Below, piece by piece: positions 15,489 to 24,263 of a stretch of 64,000 nucleotides of DNA (positions are counted from its first letter, which is position 1; every line of letters starts with the position of its first letter). The DNA lies in contig JAFRLY010000059.1 in assembly GCA_017431005.1 (NCBI GenBank), forward strand, positions 1-64,000. Direction: 5' to 3'. The position numbers were made by a program, and so were the translations under genes. The notes under the pieces are model-generated. The model ran no database searches and had not been told where the DNA came from. It saw only the letters and a program-made list of their open reading frames with translations. The DNA is from Clostridia bacterium. GTDB taxonomy: Bacteria > Bacillota > Clostridia > Christensenellales > Aristaeellaceae.

Positions 15489-16414
15489 ATATGAAACTGC
15501 CCTGCGCCGTTGTCAGGGATCTTCTTCCCCTGTATGCGGAGAAGCTTACGGAAGCTGAAACAAGGAAGCTGGTTGATGAGCATCTGGAGAATTGTGCGGA
15601 ATGCCGTCAGCGCCTGGCGGATATGGATGCGGAATCCCCTGCCCCGGTCGAATCGGCAAAACCGCTGATAGCCCTGAAGAAGGAAATCCGGAAGCGCCGC
15701 TGGTTTTCCGCTGTCGCTGCCGCGCTGGTTGTGTTCGTTGTCTTCTTTGCTTTCTTCTGCCATGAAACCCGCATGGAACCGGTTCCGTGGCAGTCCGGTC
15801 TGATTGAAGTCGAAGGCATTGAGGCACGGACATACGGGGAAGTATACGAAGGCGCTGAAGCATCTGATACATCTGAATCCGCGGTTGACGTTCTTGTCCT
15901 CAGGGTTGACGGTCGCATCAATGGTACAAGCGAATCCGTGTTCATCGATGACGACGGGTCAAGAACGCTCATCCTGCAGGGCTGGAGCTCAAATCACAAT
16001 GTCAGTACCCTTGCCATGGATTCTCACGAGATGATCTTTTGCCCAGTGCCGGACCGGCTGATCTACACCGCCGGCAGCCAGCAGATGCTTTTGTGGGGGA
16101 AGCCGATGAACGGTGGTGTGGAGATCCTGCCCCGGCTCGCGCTTGGATTCTACGTCATCATTGCGGCCGGATCCGCTCTGGTTTTCGGGATCATCTGGTT
16201 TCTCCTGCGCAGACAGCATCACAGCTGGATTCCCCGGCAGCTCTTCTTTGCGCCTGCTTCCTATGCAACTGCGCATCTTCTGATCATGGGCATCCGGACG
16301 GAAAGTTTCTTTATGGAAAGGGACTTCCTCAGCATTCTGCTGTCGGCCGCTGCTCTTTATGCCCTGGTTTCCTTGGTCTGGCAGCTTTGGCTGCAGCACA
16401 GAGAAGCAGCATAA
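15485..16414 (+). CDS. Zinc-finger membrane anti-sigma factor
   Basis: 309 residues. The N-terminal ZAS domain has the HxxxCxxC motif (DEHLENCAECRQRL, His about 33, Cys 37 and 40) with an early Cys7. A transmembrane helix follows at about 76-96, an extracytoplasmic domain at about 97-210, then three more hydrophobic helices (about 218-240, 256-272, 280-303), more than the single span usual for ZAS proteins. It should hold the co-encoded sigma factor inactive at the membrane until an envelope signal arrives. ATGA overlap with the sigma gene ensures balanced synthesis. Confidence 0.9.
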   Translation: MNMKLPCAVVRDLLPLYAEKLTEAETRKLVDEHLENCAECRQRLADMDAESPAPVESAKPLIALKKEIRKRRWFSAVAAALVVFVVFFAFFCHETRMEPVPWQSGLIEVEGIEARTYGEVYEGAEASDTSESAVDVLVLRVDGRINGTSESVFIDDDGSRTLILQGWSSNHNVSTLAMDSHEMIFCPVPDRLIYTAGSQQMLLWGKPMNGGVEILPRLALGFYVIIAAGSALVFGIIWFLLRRQHHSWIPRQLFFAPASYATAHLLIMGIRTESFFMERDFLSILLSAAALYALVSLVWQLWLQHREAA

Positions 16415-16448
16415 AAAACATCCCGCAAGGTTACAGGAAACCTTGCGG
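16412..16448. terminator. Bidirectional terminator between converging genes
   Basis: An 11-bp perfect stem CCCGCAAGGTT (16421-16431)/AACCTTGCGGG (16438-16448). The minus-strand side has U6 (16412-16417); the plus side has a weaker TTTT. It serves the converging anti-sigma and secreted-protein genes. Confidence 0.8.
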
Positions 16449-16469
16449 GAAGTCGGTGTTTTCATCTGA

Positions 16470-18017
16470 TCAGCCGTGATCCTCTGTCAGCTGCACCTCT
16501 TCTTCCGAAGCGGGGACATATCCTCCGCCGCCTTCGGCATCCGTCAGGCTGAACCCATCGTCGTCAAAATCCAATCCCCGGATCGTTACCAGGCCGTTAT
16601 TGTATATCAGAGTCAGCTGATAAGGCGGCCTGTTCCAGTACAGGTTCATGAACGGATTGTATCCTGTCACATACCATGTGCCGGAGGATCCGGCGGCATT
16701 TTCAGCCCGTTCAGGCGTATCCGGCTCCCAGTTCCACGTGCCGGCGGTAAAGGTCCCGTCACTGTTGAAAACAAGATAATCATCCGCCATGGAGCCGCCT
16801 GCGTAAATCTTCCAGCTGCCCGCCAGCCTGCTCATGGCTTCCGGCTGTTTCTCCTGCTCCATGGGTTTCAGGTCCCGGATCGGCACAAAGCCCCAGACAA
16901 TGGCTCCGCCGTCCGAGAATCTGTCATTCTTCACTTCCGCGCCGACATAGGCATAAAAAAGATTGTACAGGCCCATACAGGTAAACTGTGTTCCCTTCGG
17001 TACCCTGAACTGCTGATACTGGCTGAGATCCGGATCATCTGTCAGCCAGGTTTCCGCTGTCGCCTCCACATCCACATGGGCAAAGCCTTCCAGCGGTTCC
17101 TCCGGATGCCATTCCGTGATCTCCGGCAGTCCCAGGTCGCTGCACAGCGTGTAACCGATCCTTTGCGTCCGTTCGCTCACATTGTAGCGTATGCAGGCAT
17201 AGGACCGGCCGTCCTCATTCAGATACCCGGACAGCTGCCAGATCTCACCGTTCAGTCCCGCGGCAGCCTTGCCTTTCCCGGCCCGCCAGGCGGATTTCCC
17301 GTAAGGTGCGCTGTAAACCGGCACTGTCCCTTTTTCCCCGGGCTGCAGAAGTTTTCCGGGCCGGTCCGGACTGTAATATGCCCCGGTGTAATCAGCGCAT
17401 CCCAGGCACTGCAGGCTGCTCTGAAACTGCGCCTGCATCAGGTTCATATTCCGGACCTCCCGGACTGAGTGCGGCAGCAGTCTGATATTGAAATCGGACA
17501 GACGGATCTGCCCCCACCACAGGGCAGTGCTGTCCGCCTCGCTTGCCCGGTAGAAGTACAGGCCGCCCTCCTCATTGTCCCGGTTTGCGGTAAGCCGGAA
17601 ATCTCCGATTTCTGCACTGCTGAGCAGATATTCCCCGTCTTCGGTCCTCGGGCGGAAAACATAAGTCTCGCTGCTGCCATAGCTGAGATACAGATCCTGA
17701 TCCTTCACTTTCAGTGAGGGCGTTTCTCTTTTATCATCCGGTTGATAAACCGCGGTTGTATAAACATGCAACTTATCCTGATCATCCACAAAAAACAGTG
17801 CGTTGTGATATCGGGCCTGCATGACCGCGAAAGATCCGTCCTGATTGCTGAGTGTGGAGTAATTATCCCAGGCCTTCGATCTTTCCACCGCCCGGTACAG
17901 CTTTCCCGTCAGTCCCCAGCTGTTGGCTGAGGCCGTGCCGCAGAGCAGCAGGCTGAGCAGGATCATCATCACAGTGATCAGAAAACAATATCTCATGACT
18001 CCGGTTCTTTTATGCAT
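16470..18017 (-). CDS. Secreted protein of unknown function with lipocalin-like C-terminus
   Basis: 515 residues with a signal peptide (about 9-33, ending ASANS). The body is beta-rich and hydrophilic. Residues about 205-330 contain SH3-like elements (VPVYSAPYGKSAW, ACIRYNVSE, RIGYTLCSDLGLP). Residues about 410-500 begin LAGSWKIYAGG and contain YLVFNSDGTFTAGTWNWEP, the pattern of small lipocalin-like/DUF5640 domains seen in clostridial secreted proteins. No catalytic motif is visible. The GGAGGTG site eight bases before the ATG supports the start. Convergent with the sigma/anti-sigma operon; possibly an envelope or bile/peptide-sensing factor, but no function should be assigned. Confidence 0.75.
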   Translation of the reverse strand: MHKRTGVMRYCFLITVMMILLSLLLCGTASANSWGLTGKLYRAVERSKAWDNYSTLSNQDGSFAVMQARYHNALFFVDDQDKLHVYTTAVYQPDDKRETPSLKVKDQDLYLSYGSSETYVFRPRTEDGEYLLSSAEIGDFRLTANRDNEEGGLYFYRASEADSTALWWGQIRLSDFNIRLLPHSVREVRNMNLMQAQFQSSLQCLGCADYTGAYYSPDRPGKLLQPGEKGTVPVYSAPYGKSAWRAGKGKAAAGLNGEIWQLSGYLNEDGRSYACIRYNVSERTQRIGYTLCSDLGLPEITEWHPEEPLEGFAHVDVEATAETWLTDDPDLSQYQQFRVPKGTQFTCMGLYNLFYAYVGAEVKNDRFSDGGAIVWGFVPIRDLKPMEQEKQPEAMSRLAGSWKIYAGGSMADDYLVFNSDGTFTAGTWNWEPDTPERAENAAGSSGTWYVTGYNPFMNLYWNRPPYQLTLIYNNGLVTIRGLDFDDDGFSLTDAEGGGGYVPASEEEVQLTEDHG

Positions 18018-18087
18018 TATTTCACACCTCCGTCACTAATATGACGATCCTGCCGGCCGGTTTGTTTCATGCGCGGAAATAAAAAAG

Positions 18088-18588
18088 TCATTCCTTTTCT
18101 CCGCCGTCTGACTCCAGATACGCCTGAAGCGCTCTGTATTCCCGAAGATAGGATCCGCGCTTTTCCTCACTGATTGCCGCCCAGGCTTCATGCTCTGAAA
18201 ACAGTTCAACGGCTTCCCTCACCGGAAGCCATTGCGGCTCGAGGCCCCGCTGTCTCTCCGCCTCGGTCAGACGCATCCGCCCGGTGCCGGTCACCTCACA
18301 GGAAAAATAATGGCTGATATAGCGGTATTCCTCATAGTATTCATACAGGGTCAGAAACTGCCGGAGCGGGCGGACAATCAGTCCGGTCTCCTCTTCTGTT
18401 TCCCGGATGCAGCACGCCTCCGGGGTCTCATCCCCTTCCAGGCCTCCTCCGGGAATCAGCCACCAGCCGGACTTTGTTTCGTGTGACAGAAGGAGCATTC
18501 CCTCCCGTACGATCACCGCGCGGCAGCCGATCCGGGTCTTGGAAAAAGTTTCAAAACGGTTTGCGCCAAGGATACTGATCTCTTTCAT
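18088..18588 (-). CDS. Nudix hydrolase
   Basis: 166 residues. The Nudix box is intact: a GGGLEGDETPEACCIRETEEE core with the REtxEE glutamates that bind magnesium (about residues 48-70). It cleaves a nucleoside diphosphate linked to some moiety; the substrate is not readable. The upstream GTG at 18594 overlaps the stop of the preceding GNAT gene, but ATG 18588 has better GAGG spacing and was chosen. Confidence 0.88.
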   Translation of the reverse strand: MKEISILGANRFETFSKTRIGCRAVIVREGMLLLSHETKSGWWLIPGGGLEGDETPEACCIRETEEETGLIVRPLRQFLTLYEYYEEYRYISHYFSCEVTGTGRMRLTEAERQRGLEPQWLPVREAVELFSEHEAWAAISEEKRGSYLREYRALQAYLESDGGEKE

Positions 18589-18590
18589 AT

Positions 18591-19037
18591 TCACTGAACC
18601 TCTTTCCTGAACAGCTGATCTGTTGTCCCGTATCTGGTTTCAAAATCACCAAGTTTTCTGAAACCGTATTTTTCATACAGCCCGTGCTCACCGCTCAGAA
18701 TGTACACTGCCGTGCAGCCCAGCTCCTTCGCGTAGGAAAGCACATAATCAATCATCCGGCCGGACAGACGTTTCCCGCGATGCTTCCCGTCCACAAACAC
18801 AAACCCGATGAACGGCGAATAATCATAGCTTTCAGGTAATTCATCCTTTTCCAGAAAAGCGCAGAACCCTGCAACAGACTCCTGGTCAACAGCGACCGCA
18901 ATGCGTTCCCAGTCCAGAAAGTCGTTTTTCAGCATGCGCTCTGCAAGAACCGGTCCGGCTTTCCATGAACAGGTTTCAGCGTATGTAATCGTCTTTTCCC
19001 AGAGCGGATGACCGTACTGAATCAATTGTATTTCCAT
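18591..19037 (-). CDS. GNAT-family N-acetyltransferase
   Basis: 148 residues. The acetyl-CoA loop is HRGKRLSGRMIDYVLSYA (about 88-105), after the strand FIGFVFVDGK; the C-terminal part has VYILSGEHGLYEKYGFRKLGD, very typical of bacterial GNATs. Substrate unknown. It is the first of a two-gene leftward unit with the Nudix hydrolase; a GGAGG site precedes the ATG. Confidence 0.9.
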   Translation of the reverse strand: MEIQLIQYGHPLWEKTITYAETCSWKAGPVLAERMLKNDFLDWERIAVAVDQESVAGFCAFLEKDELPESYDYSPFIGFVFVDGKHRGKRLSGRMIDYVLSYAKELGCTAVYILSGEHGLYEKYGFRKLGDFETRYGTTDQLFRKEVQ

Positions 19038-19048
19038 CGGAGCCTCCG

Positions 19049-19504
19049 TCAGAGCGCCAGGCTGTTCATTGCCTCCAGTATCATCTGTTCAAAGCTTTGC
19101 GCAAAGCGTGCGTCATCTTCGGCTGTACGCTTTGCGGGGCCCTTCAGGTGATGTTTTCCGCTGCGTCTGGCTTTTCGGGCCAGATGCCGTTCCATCAGCA
19201 GGCTGTCAATGTTCTCATTCGTATACCGCCTGCCGCTCTGGTGAATTGCCTTCGCGCCTTTCCCCAGCGCCAGCGCTGCCACACCGTAATCCTGTGTGAT
19301 GACAATGTCACCGCCCCGACAAAGGTTGATCAGGGCAAGGTCCACGGCATCCGCGCCCGCGCCGATCACGCTGACCGTGCTGTAGTCCGAAGTCAGCCAG
19401 TGATTCGTATCGCACAGCAGCGTTACGGGGATGCCGTGCCTGCGGGCAATGTCCTCCGCGATGCGGATCACGGGGCAGGCGTCAGCGTCAATATATACCG
19501 TCAT
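19049..19504 (-). CDS. YaiI/YqxD-family (DUF188) PIN-like protein
   Basis: 151 residues. The N-terminus VYIDADACPV is the hallmark of the YaiI/YqxD family; ADAVDLALI, GDIVITQDYGVAALAL and the later DARFAQSFEQMI segment also fit. These proteins have a PIN-like fold with conserved Asp residues that would bind metal, suggesting nuclease activity, but no role is established. Start placed at 19504, where AGGAG precedes the ATG and the conserved motif begins, rather than the longer upstream frame. Confidence 0.9.
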   Translation of the reverse strand: MTVYIDADACPVIRIAEDIARRHGIPVTLLCDTNHWLTSDYSTVSVIGAGADAVDLALINLCRGGDIVITQDYGVAALALGKGAKAIHQSGRRYTNENIDSLLMERHLARKARRSGKHHLKGPAKRTAEDDARFAQSFEQMILEAMNSLAL

Positions 19505-19520
19505 TTTCTCTGCTCCTGGA

Positions 19521-19835
19521 TCATTTTTTCTTTTTGGGAGCCGGCAGCTCGTCATACATGGCTGTCAGCAGTTCAGTCAGAAACTCCCTGCTGTCCACAT
19601 TGTCCACAAGCAGCATTTCCTTTGCGCCTTCATAGGGAAGCTCCCTGTCTGCATCCGGCATCATGGCCATAGCGGATCTGGTCGGTCTGACCAGAAAGCG
19701 GTTGTCATAAATACCGCCGGCGATCCTTCCGCGATAGTAAATAATGTACTCTCCCATCATGGCCCGGTAAGTGACATTCTCCAGTCCGGAAAGCTGTTCC
19801 AGAATGAAATCCAGGTATGCCTTGTCTGATGCCAT
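19521..19835 (-). CDS. TfoX/Sxy N-terminal domain protein
   Basis: 104 residues, a single TfoX N-terminal domain (FILEQLSGLENVTYRAMMGEYIIYYRG, GGIYDNRFLVRPT). In proteobacteria full-length TfoX controls competence; the stand-alone domain in Firmicutes has no proven role and probably does not act the same way. The tail is very lysine-rich (PKKKK). Start at 19835 with AGGAGG upstream; a TTG six bases earlier is less likely. Confidence 0.85.
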   Translation of the reverse strand: MASDKAYLDFILEQLSGLENVTYRAMMGEYIIYYRGRIAGGIYDNRFLVRPTRSAMAMMPDADRELPYEGAKEMLLVDNVDSREFLTELLTAMYDELPAPKKKK

Positions 19836-20143
19836 TTTCAATCCTCCTGATCAGCCGTTTCCATTCCGGAACCAGTCCGGCGGATATCAATCTTTGAAAA
19901 AGGAAAAGTCCCCGGCGTGCTTCTCTTCATTTCTGAGTATCATACCATAGAATTCGGACTCCTGAAAGCGGTTATCTGTCTGAGGCGGACTTTTGCGGCC
20001 GGCTCAGGCATGCTATAATGGCTGTAACGGAAGTCATGGCATACCGGTATACCTGACAGATTCAGGAGCAGGTGTGCCCGGAGATCAGGGTGGCATACTG
20101 CTGTCCCCGCAAAAGTCAAATCATAAAGCACGGGGAGTCAGAG
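19836..20143. other. Intergenic region with a rightward promoter
   Basis: Holds a promoter for the phosphoesterase: TTTTGC (19991-19996), 17 bp, TATAAT (20014-20019), giving a leader of about 120 bases. Apart from this and the upstream region of the TfoX gene nothing recognisable is seen. Confidence 0.55.
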
Positions 20144-21367
20144 ATGAAAAAACATTCTGCAGGCAGCGGAAAAACCGGCATCATCACTGCGGTACTGTTT
20201 CTGCTGATCAGCCTGTTCACCTCCGCCTCGGCCGAAACAAGGCTGATGGTCGTTTCAGACCTGCACTATCTGGCCCCGGAACTGTACCGGGACAGCAGTC
20301 TGTTTCTGCAGATTTTGCGAAATGGCGACGGCAAGGTCACCCAGCACGGTGACACGCTGCTGGAAGCGCTGTACCGTCAGATTCAGTCCGAGCAGCCCGA
20401 TGCGCTGATTGTTACCGGAGATCTGACCTTTAACGGGGAGAAGCTGAGCCATGCCGCTCTTGCGGAGTGGTTCGGAACCGTGGAGGACGCCGGTGTTCCG
20501 GTCTGGGTTATTCCGGGCAACCATGATATCAACACCGTCCGGCCGGTTGGTTTCGGAAACGGCCTGTATTATACCGTGGAGTCCGTGACGCCGGAGGAAT
20601 TCGCAGCGATATACGCCGGTTTTCTGGAACCCGGAGAGGCCGGTTTCTCCTACACGGCGAAAATCAGCGATGATCTGCGTGTTGCTATGACGGATGTGTC
20701 CTGGTACAGTAATCAGGCGGAAACCTTCGGTCTGTTCACCCCGGCCCATGCCGCCTGGCTGGAGGCAGTACTGCGGGATGCCGATGCCGCCGGGGCAAAG
20801 GTCGTCACCGCCACACATCACAGTCTTCTGCCCCACACAGATTTTGCGAGGGACAGCTTTCTGATGTTCGGCAGTGAAAGCATGCTGAAGCTTGCGGCGG
20901 AATACGGTGTGAAGCTGAATCTGTCCGGTCATCTGCATATCCAGCATATTGCCCGGAGCGAAGACATGGCGGATGCCGCACTCGGAGCCTTCTGCATCTG
21001 GCCGCACCGCTACGCTCTGGTCACCTGCAGGGGGGACGGAAAGCTTCAGTATGAAGCAAAGGCGCTGGATGAAGCCTTCCTGCCAGAAGAGTTTCTGCAG
21101 GACAGCAGAGACTGGTTTGCCGGAATCACACGGGACAAGCTGACGGATGCGCTTTCCGGAACCCCGGAGGAAATCAGCCTGATGGCGGATTATGCGGCCC
21201 GTTTCAATCTGGCCTACTTTTCCGGCACCTACCGGCAGGATGACACCTCCTGGATGGCAGATCCCGCCTGCGTCCTCTGGCAGAAGCAGCAGGATTCCGG
21301 CTTCTGGCAGCACATGCAGCTCGTGAAGAACGAATCCGCCGGGGACAATCTGCACTGGGAGGAATAG
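20144..21367 (+). CDS. Secreted metallophosphoesterase (calcineurin-like)
   Basis: 407 residues with a signal peptide (about 10-33, ending ASAE). The calcineurin-like motifs appear in order: VVSDLHYL, GDLTFNGEK, GNHD, THHS and SGHLHIQH, giving all expected Asp, Asn and His metal ligands. The enzyme acts outside the membrane on a phosphoester; substrates of this group are varied. The start at 20144 follows GGGAG and begins the signal peptide; the longer frame from 20072 is rejected. Its own promoter and a strong bidirectional terminator frame it as a single gene. Confidence 0.9.
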   Translation: MKKHSAGSGKTGIITAVLFLLISLFTSASAETRLMVVSDLHYLAPELYRDSSLFLQILRNGDGKVTQHGDTLLEALYRQIQSEQPDALIVTGDLTFNGEKLSHAALAEWFGTVEDAGVPVWVIPGNHDINTVRPVGFGNGLYYTVESVTPEEFAAIYAGFLEPGEAGFSYTAKISDDLRVAMTDVSWYSNQAETFGLFTPAHAAWLEAVLRDADAAGAKVVTATHHSLLPHTDFARDSFLMFGSESMLKLAAEYGVKLNLSGHLHIQHIARSEDMADAALGAFCIWPHRYALVTCRGDGKLQYEAKALDEAFLPEEFLQDSRDWFAGITRDKLTDALSGTPEEISLMADYAARFNLAYFSGTYRQDDTSWMADPACVLWQKQQDSGFWQHMQLVKNESAGDNLHWEE

Positions 21368-21407
21368 AGCGGAGACGGTTGTTTCCGCCCCCTGTCCCAT
21401 ATAAATA

Positions 21408-21442
21408 AAAGCCGTGGGGACCTGTCTCCCCGCGGCTTTGCA
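21408..21442. terminator. Bidirectional terminator
   Basis: AAAGCCGTGGGGA (21408-21420) pairs with TCCCCGCGGCTTT (one G.U). It separates the converging phosphoesterase and cysK genes. Confidence 0.75.
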
Positions 21443-21452
21443 TGTCCGTTCC

Positions 21453-22385
21453 TTATTCCATAAACAAAGGCGTTGAATAATACCTGTCCCCGCTGTCCGG
21501 CAGCAGTGCGACAATCATCCTGCCCCGGTTTTCGGGCCGCCTGGCCAGTTCGATGGCGCCCCACAGCGCAGCGCCGGAGGAGATACCGACAGAAATGCCT
21601 TCCTTCCGGGCCAGCAGCTTTGCCGTCTCATATGCGTCCCGCGTCGAGGCACGGATAACCTCATCATAGATACCGGTATTCAGCACCTCAGGAACGAACC
21701 CAGCTCCGATGCCCTGAATGCCGTGCGCGCCTGCCTTTCCTTCCGAAAGCACCGGAGAATCCTCCGGTTCCAGAGCAACGATCCGGATTTCCGGGTTCTG
21801 CTGCTTCAGATACTCGCCTGTCCCGGTCAGCGTACCGCCGGTTCCGACACCCGCAATGAAGATGTCCACTCTACCGTCGGTATCCCGCCAGATCTCAGGG
21901 CCGGTTGACGTTCTGTGCGCGGCCGGATTGGCCGGGTTCACAAACTGCCCTGCAATCATTGCCCCCGGGATCTCCTTTACCAGCTCCTCCGCCCGGTCAA
22001 TTGCCCCTTGCATGCCCTTCGCGCCTTCTGTCAATACGATTTCAGCACCGTACGCCTTCAGGATGTTCCGCCGCTCCACACTCATGGTGTCCGGCATGGT
22101 CAGAATGGTCCGGTATCCCCTGGACGCCGCGATCGCAGCCAGGCCGATCCCCGTATTCCCGGAGGTCGGTTCGATGATGACGGAGTCCTTATTCAGCCGG
22201 CCCTTCGCCTCCGCCTCCTCAATCATTGCCTTCGCAACCCGGTCCTTCACACTGCCGGCAGGATTAAGATACTCCAGCTTTACCAGAACTGTGGCCTGCA
22301 GCCTGAGTTCCTTTTCTAAGTTGACAACTTCCACCAGCGGTGTATTTCCCACCAGTTCCGCTATTCCCCTGTAAATATTCGCCAT
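21453..22385 (-). CDS. cysK: Cysteine synthase (O-acetylserine sulfhydrylase)
   Basis: 310 residues, standard CysK length. Makes cysteine from O-acetylserine and sulfide with PLP. The PLP lysine lies in PAGSVKDRVA (about residue 45), the phosphate-binding loop in TSGNTGIGLA (about 75), and the glycine-rich GVGTGGTLTG near 177. GGAGGAAAA precedes the ATG. It lies after iscU with a 145-base gap on the same strand, so cysteine synthesis is placed beside the Fe-S machinery that consumes cysteine sulfur. Confidence 0.95.
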   Translation of the reverse strand: MANIYRGIAELVGNTPLVEVVNLEKELRLQATVLVKLEYLNPAGSVKDRVAKAMIEEAEAKGRLNKDSVIIEPTSGNTGIGLAAIAASRGYRTILTMPDTMSVERRNILKAYGAEIVLTEGAKGMQGAIDRAEELVKEIPGAMIAGQFVNPANPAAHRTSTGPEIWRDTDGRVDIFIAGVGTGGTLTGTGEYLKQQNPEIRIVALEPEDSPVLSEGKAGAHGIQGIGAGFVPEVLNTGIYDEVIRASTRDAYETAKLLARKEGISVGISSGAALWGAIELARRPENRGRMIVALLPDSGDRYYSTPLFME

Positions 22386-22530
22386 GTTCTTTTCCTCCGG
22401 CTGCTGTCGTTTCGTTTTTTCCGCCGGGGATGCTTTCGGTTGGGAAGCGGAATTCGGGAGTGCTCAGCTCTCCCTCCCGGCAGATGATGATAATTTACCA
22501 CGATCTGCCTTTGCTGTCCACGTTTACACC

Positions 22531-22914
22531 TTATTCTCCGCTCTGTTTTCTTCTTTCATAATCTTCCAGCGCTGACTGTATGGCTTCCTCCGCCAGCACA
22601 GAACAGTGCATTTTATATGCCGGCAGGCCGTCCAGCGCCTCAGCCACGGCTTTGTTGGTCAGCTTTCGCACTTCGCTCAGCGGCTGACCCTTGATCAGCT
22701 CTGTGGCCATGGAGCTGGAAGCAATCGCGCTTCCGCAGCCGAATGTCTCAAATTTCACATCCTGAACAATATCATTCTCTATTTTCAGATACATTTTCAT
22801 GATATCTCCGCATTTCGCGTTGCCAACCTCGCCGATTCCGTTGGCGTCTTCAATCACACCCACATTCCGGGGATTGCGGAAGTGATCCATTACCTTTTCA
22901 CTGTACAGTGCCAT
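22531..22914 (-). CDS. iscU: Fe-S cluster scaffold, IscU/NifU N-terminal type
   Basis: 127 residues. The three cluster-binding cysteines are present in NAKCGD, FGCGSA and MHCSVLAEE. It lacks the SufU insertion and its zinc-site signature, and so belongs to the NifU-N/IscU branch used with IscS/NifS in clostridia. It accepts sulfur from the desulfurase encoded immediately upstream and passes clusters on. Start at 22914 with GGAGGAAA; the longer frame overlapping iscS is rejected. Confidence 0.93.
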   Translation of the reverse strand: MALYSEKVMDHFRNPRNVGVIEDANGIGEVGNAKCGDIMKMYLKIENDIVQDVKFETFGCGSAIASSSMATELIKGQPLSEVRKLTNKAVAEALDGLPAYKMHCSVLAEEAIQSALEDYERRKQSGE

Positions 22915-22927
22915 ACCGGTTTCCTCC

Positions 22928-24112
22928 TCAAAGAATGAATCTGGTTTTTCCCGCGCACAGGTCCCGCCATACCGGAGAGAAGCCCCGCAGATAAGCCACA
23001 ACCTCCTGCACGAACTGAATCATATAGTCTGCTTCTTCTTCTGTCAGTTCCTCCCCGATGCTCAGCCGCAGGGATCCGTGCGCCACGTCGTGCACACGCC
23101 CGATAGCCAGCAGCACATGGCTCGGATCAAGGGAACCGGAGGTACAGGCGCTGCCGGAGGATGCCTCGATTCCTTTATCATCCAGCAGCAGAAGCAGCGA
23201 CTCTCCTTCAATGCCTTCAAAGCAGAAATTCACATTTCCCGGAAGCCTTCTGACCGCATCTCCGTTCAGGGCGCAGTGCGGAATCTGCCCGAGGCCCCGG
23301 ATCAGCCTGTCCCGCAGGGCTGAAACCTTTGCGGCTCTTTCCTCCAGATGATCCGCTGCTTCCTTCAGCGCTGCTGCCATTGCCGCAATACCCGGCACGT
23401 TTTCCGTCCCGGCGCGCTTTCCTTTTTCCTGGGCGCCTCCCTCAATCAGGCTGGACAGGCGGATCCCCTTCCGGGCGTACAGGAAGCCGACTCCCTTCGG
23501 GCCGTGGAATTTGTGCGCGGAGGCGGAAAGCATATCGACCTGATCCGTTCTGACGTTCAGCGGAATATGTCCGACAGCCTGCACCGCGTCTGTATGGAAA
23601 AGAACATTCCTTTCCCTGCAGATCATCCCGATCTCGCTGATGGGCTGAATCGTTCCGATCTCATTGTTGGCGTACATGATCGTAACCAGGCAGGTATCCT
23701 CCCGGATTGCGTTCCTGACTTCCTCCGGAGAAACAATCCCGTTTTCATGCACGTCAAGCAGTGTAATGTCAAATCCGCTTTTTTTCAGCTTTTCCAGCGT
23801 ATGCAGCACCGCGTGATGCTCAAAAGCGGAAGAGATAATATGTGTTTTCCCGTTTCTTCTTCCCAGCTCAGCGGCGGAAAGAATCGCCTGGTTATCTGAT
23901 TCGCTGCCTCCGGATGTGAACAGAATCTCTTCAGGAGAAGCCCCGATCACCTCCGCGATATCCTCCCTGGCCTTTTCGAGTATTTCCTTTGCCCGCTGCC
24001 CGAAGCTGTACAGGCTTGAAGGATTCCCGTAATTCTCTTTCATCACGGATACCATGGTATTGATCGCCGCTTCGCTCATCCGGGTTGTTGCGGCCTGATC
24101 CGCGTAAATCAT
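22928..24112 (-). CDS. iscS: Cysteine desulfurase, IscS/NifS type
   Basis: 394 residues. PLP lysine in SASAHKFHGPKGVGF (about 200-212); the cysteine loop SSGSACTSGSLDPSH (about 322) carries the catalytic Cys; HTDAVQA and EHHAV are the usual PLP contacts. It supplies persulfide sulfur to the downstream scaffold IscU. Divergently transcribed from an IscR-like Rrf2 regulator across a compact region with paired promoters. The C-terminal extension past the conserved core is slightly long. Confidence 0.95.
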   Translation of the reverse strand: MIYADQAATTRMSEAAINTMVSVMKENYGNPSSLYSFGQRAKEILEKAREDIAEVIGASPEEILFTSGGSESDNQAILSAAELGRRNGKTHIISSAFEHHAVLHTLEKLKKSGFDITLLDVHENGIVSPEEVRNAIREDTCLVTIMYANNEIGTIQPISEIGMICRERNVLFHTDAVQAVGHIPLNVRTDQVDMLSASAHKFHGPKGVGFLYARKGIRLSSLIEGGAQEKGKRAGTENVPGIAAMAAALKEAADHLEERAAKVSALRDRLIRGLGQIPHCALNGDAVRRLPGNVNFCFEGIEGESLLLLLDDKGIEASSGSACTSGSLDPSHVLLAIGRVHDVAHGSLRLSIGEELTEEEADYMIQFVQEVVAYLRGFSPVWRDLCAGKTRFIL

Positions 24113-24144
24113 TGCAATCCATCTCCTTCCGGTTGAACCAGCTC

Positions 24145-24234
24145 ATATTAATGCCATTTACCTACTATGTCAATAGTTTAAATGTCAGAAAAGCACTTGC
24201 ATTGCCTATTCACCTTGCGGTATAATAGGTAAAT
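24145..24234. promoter_or_regulatory. Divergent iscS/rrf2 promoters with inverted operator pair
   Basis: Leftward: TTGACA (24168-24173), 17 bp, TAATAT (24145-24150) for iscS. Rightward: TTGCAT (24197-24202), 18 bp, TATAAT (24221-24226) for the regulator. A 16-base element, ATTTACCTACTATGTC (24156-24171), recurs inverted at 24219-24234 as ATTTACCTATTATACC, with 13 of 16 matches. Each copy overlaps core promoter elements, one covering the iscS spacer and part of its -35, the other the regulator's -10. This is well suited to joint repression. Confidence 0.75.
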
Positions 24235-24263
24235 AGAGAAAGAGTGAAGCGAGGGGTTCTGTC

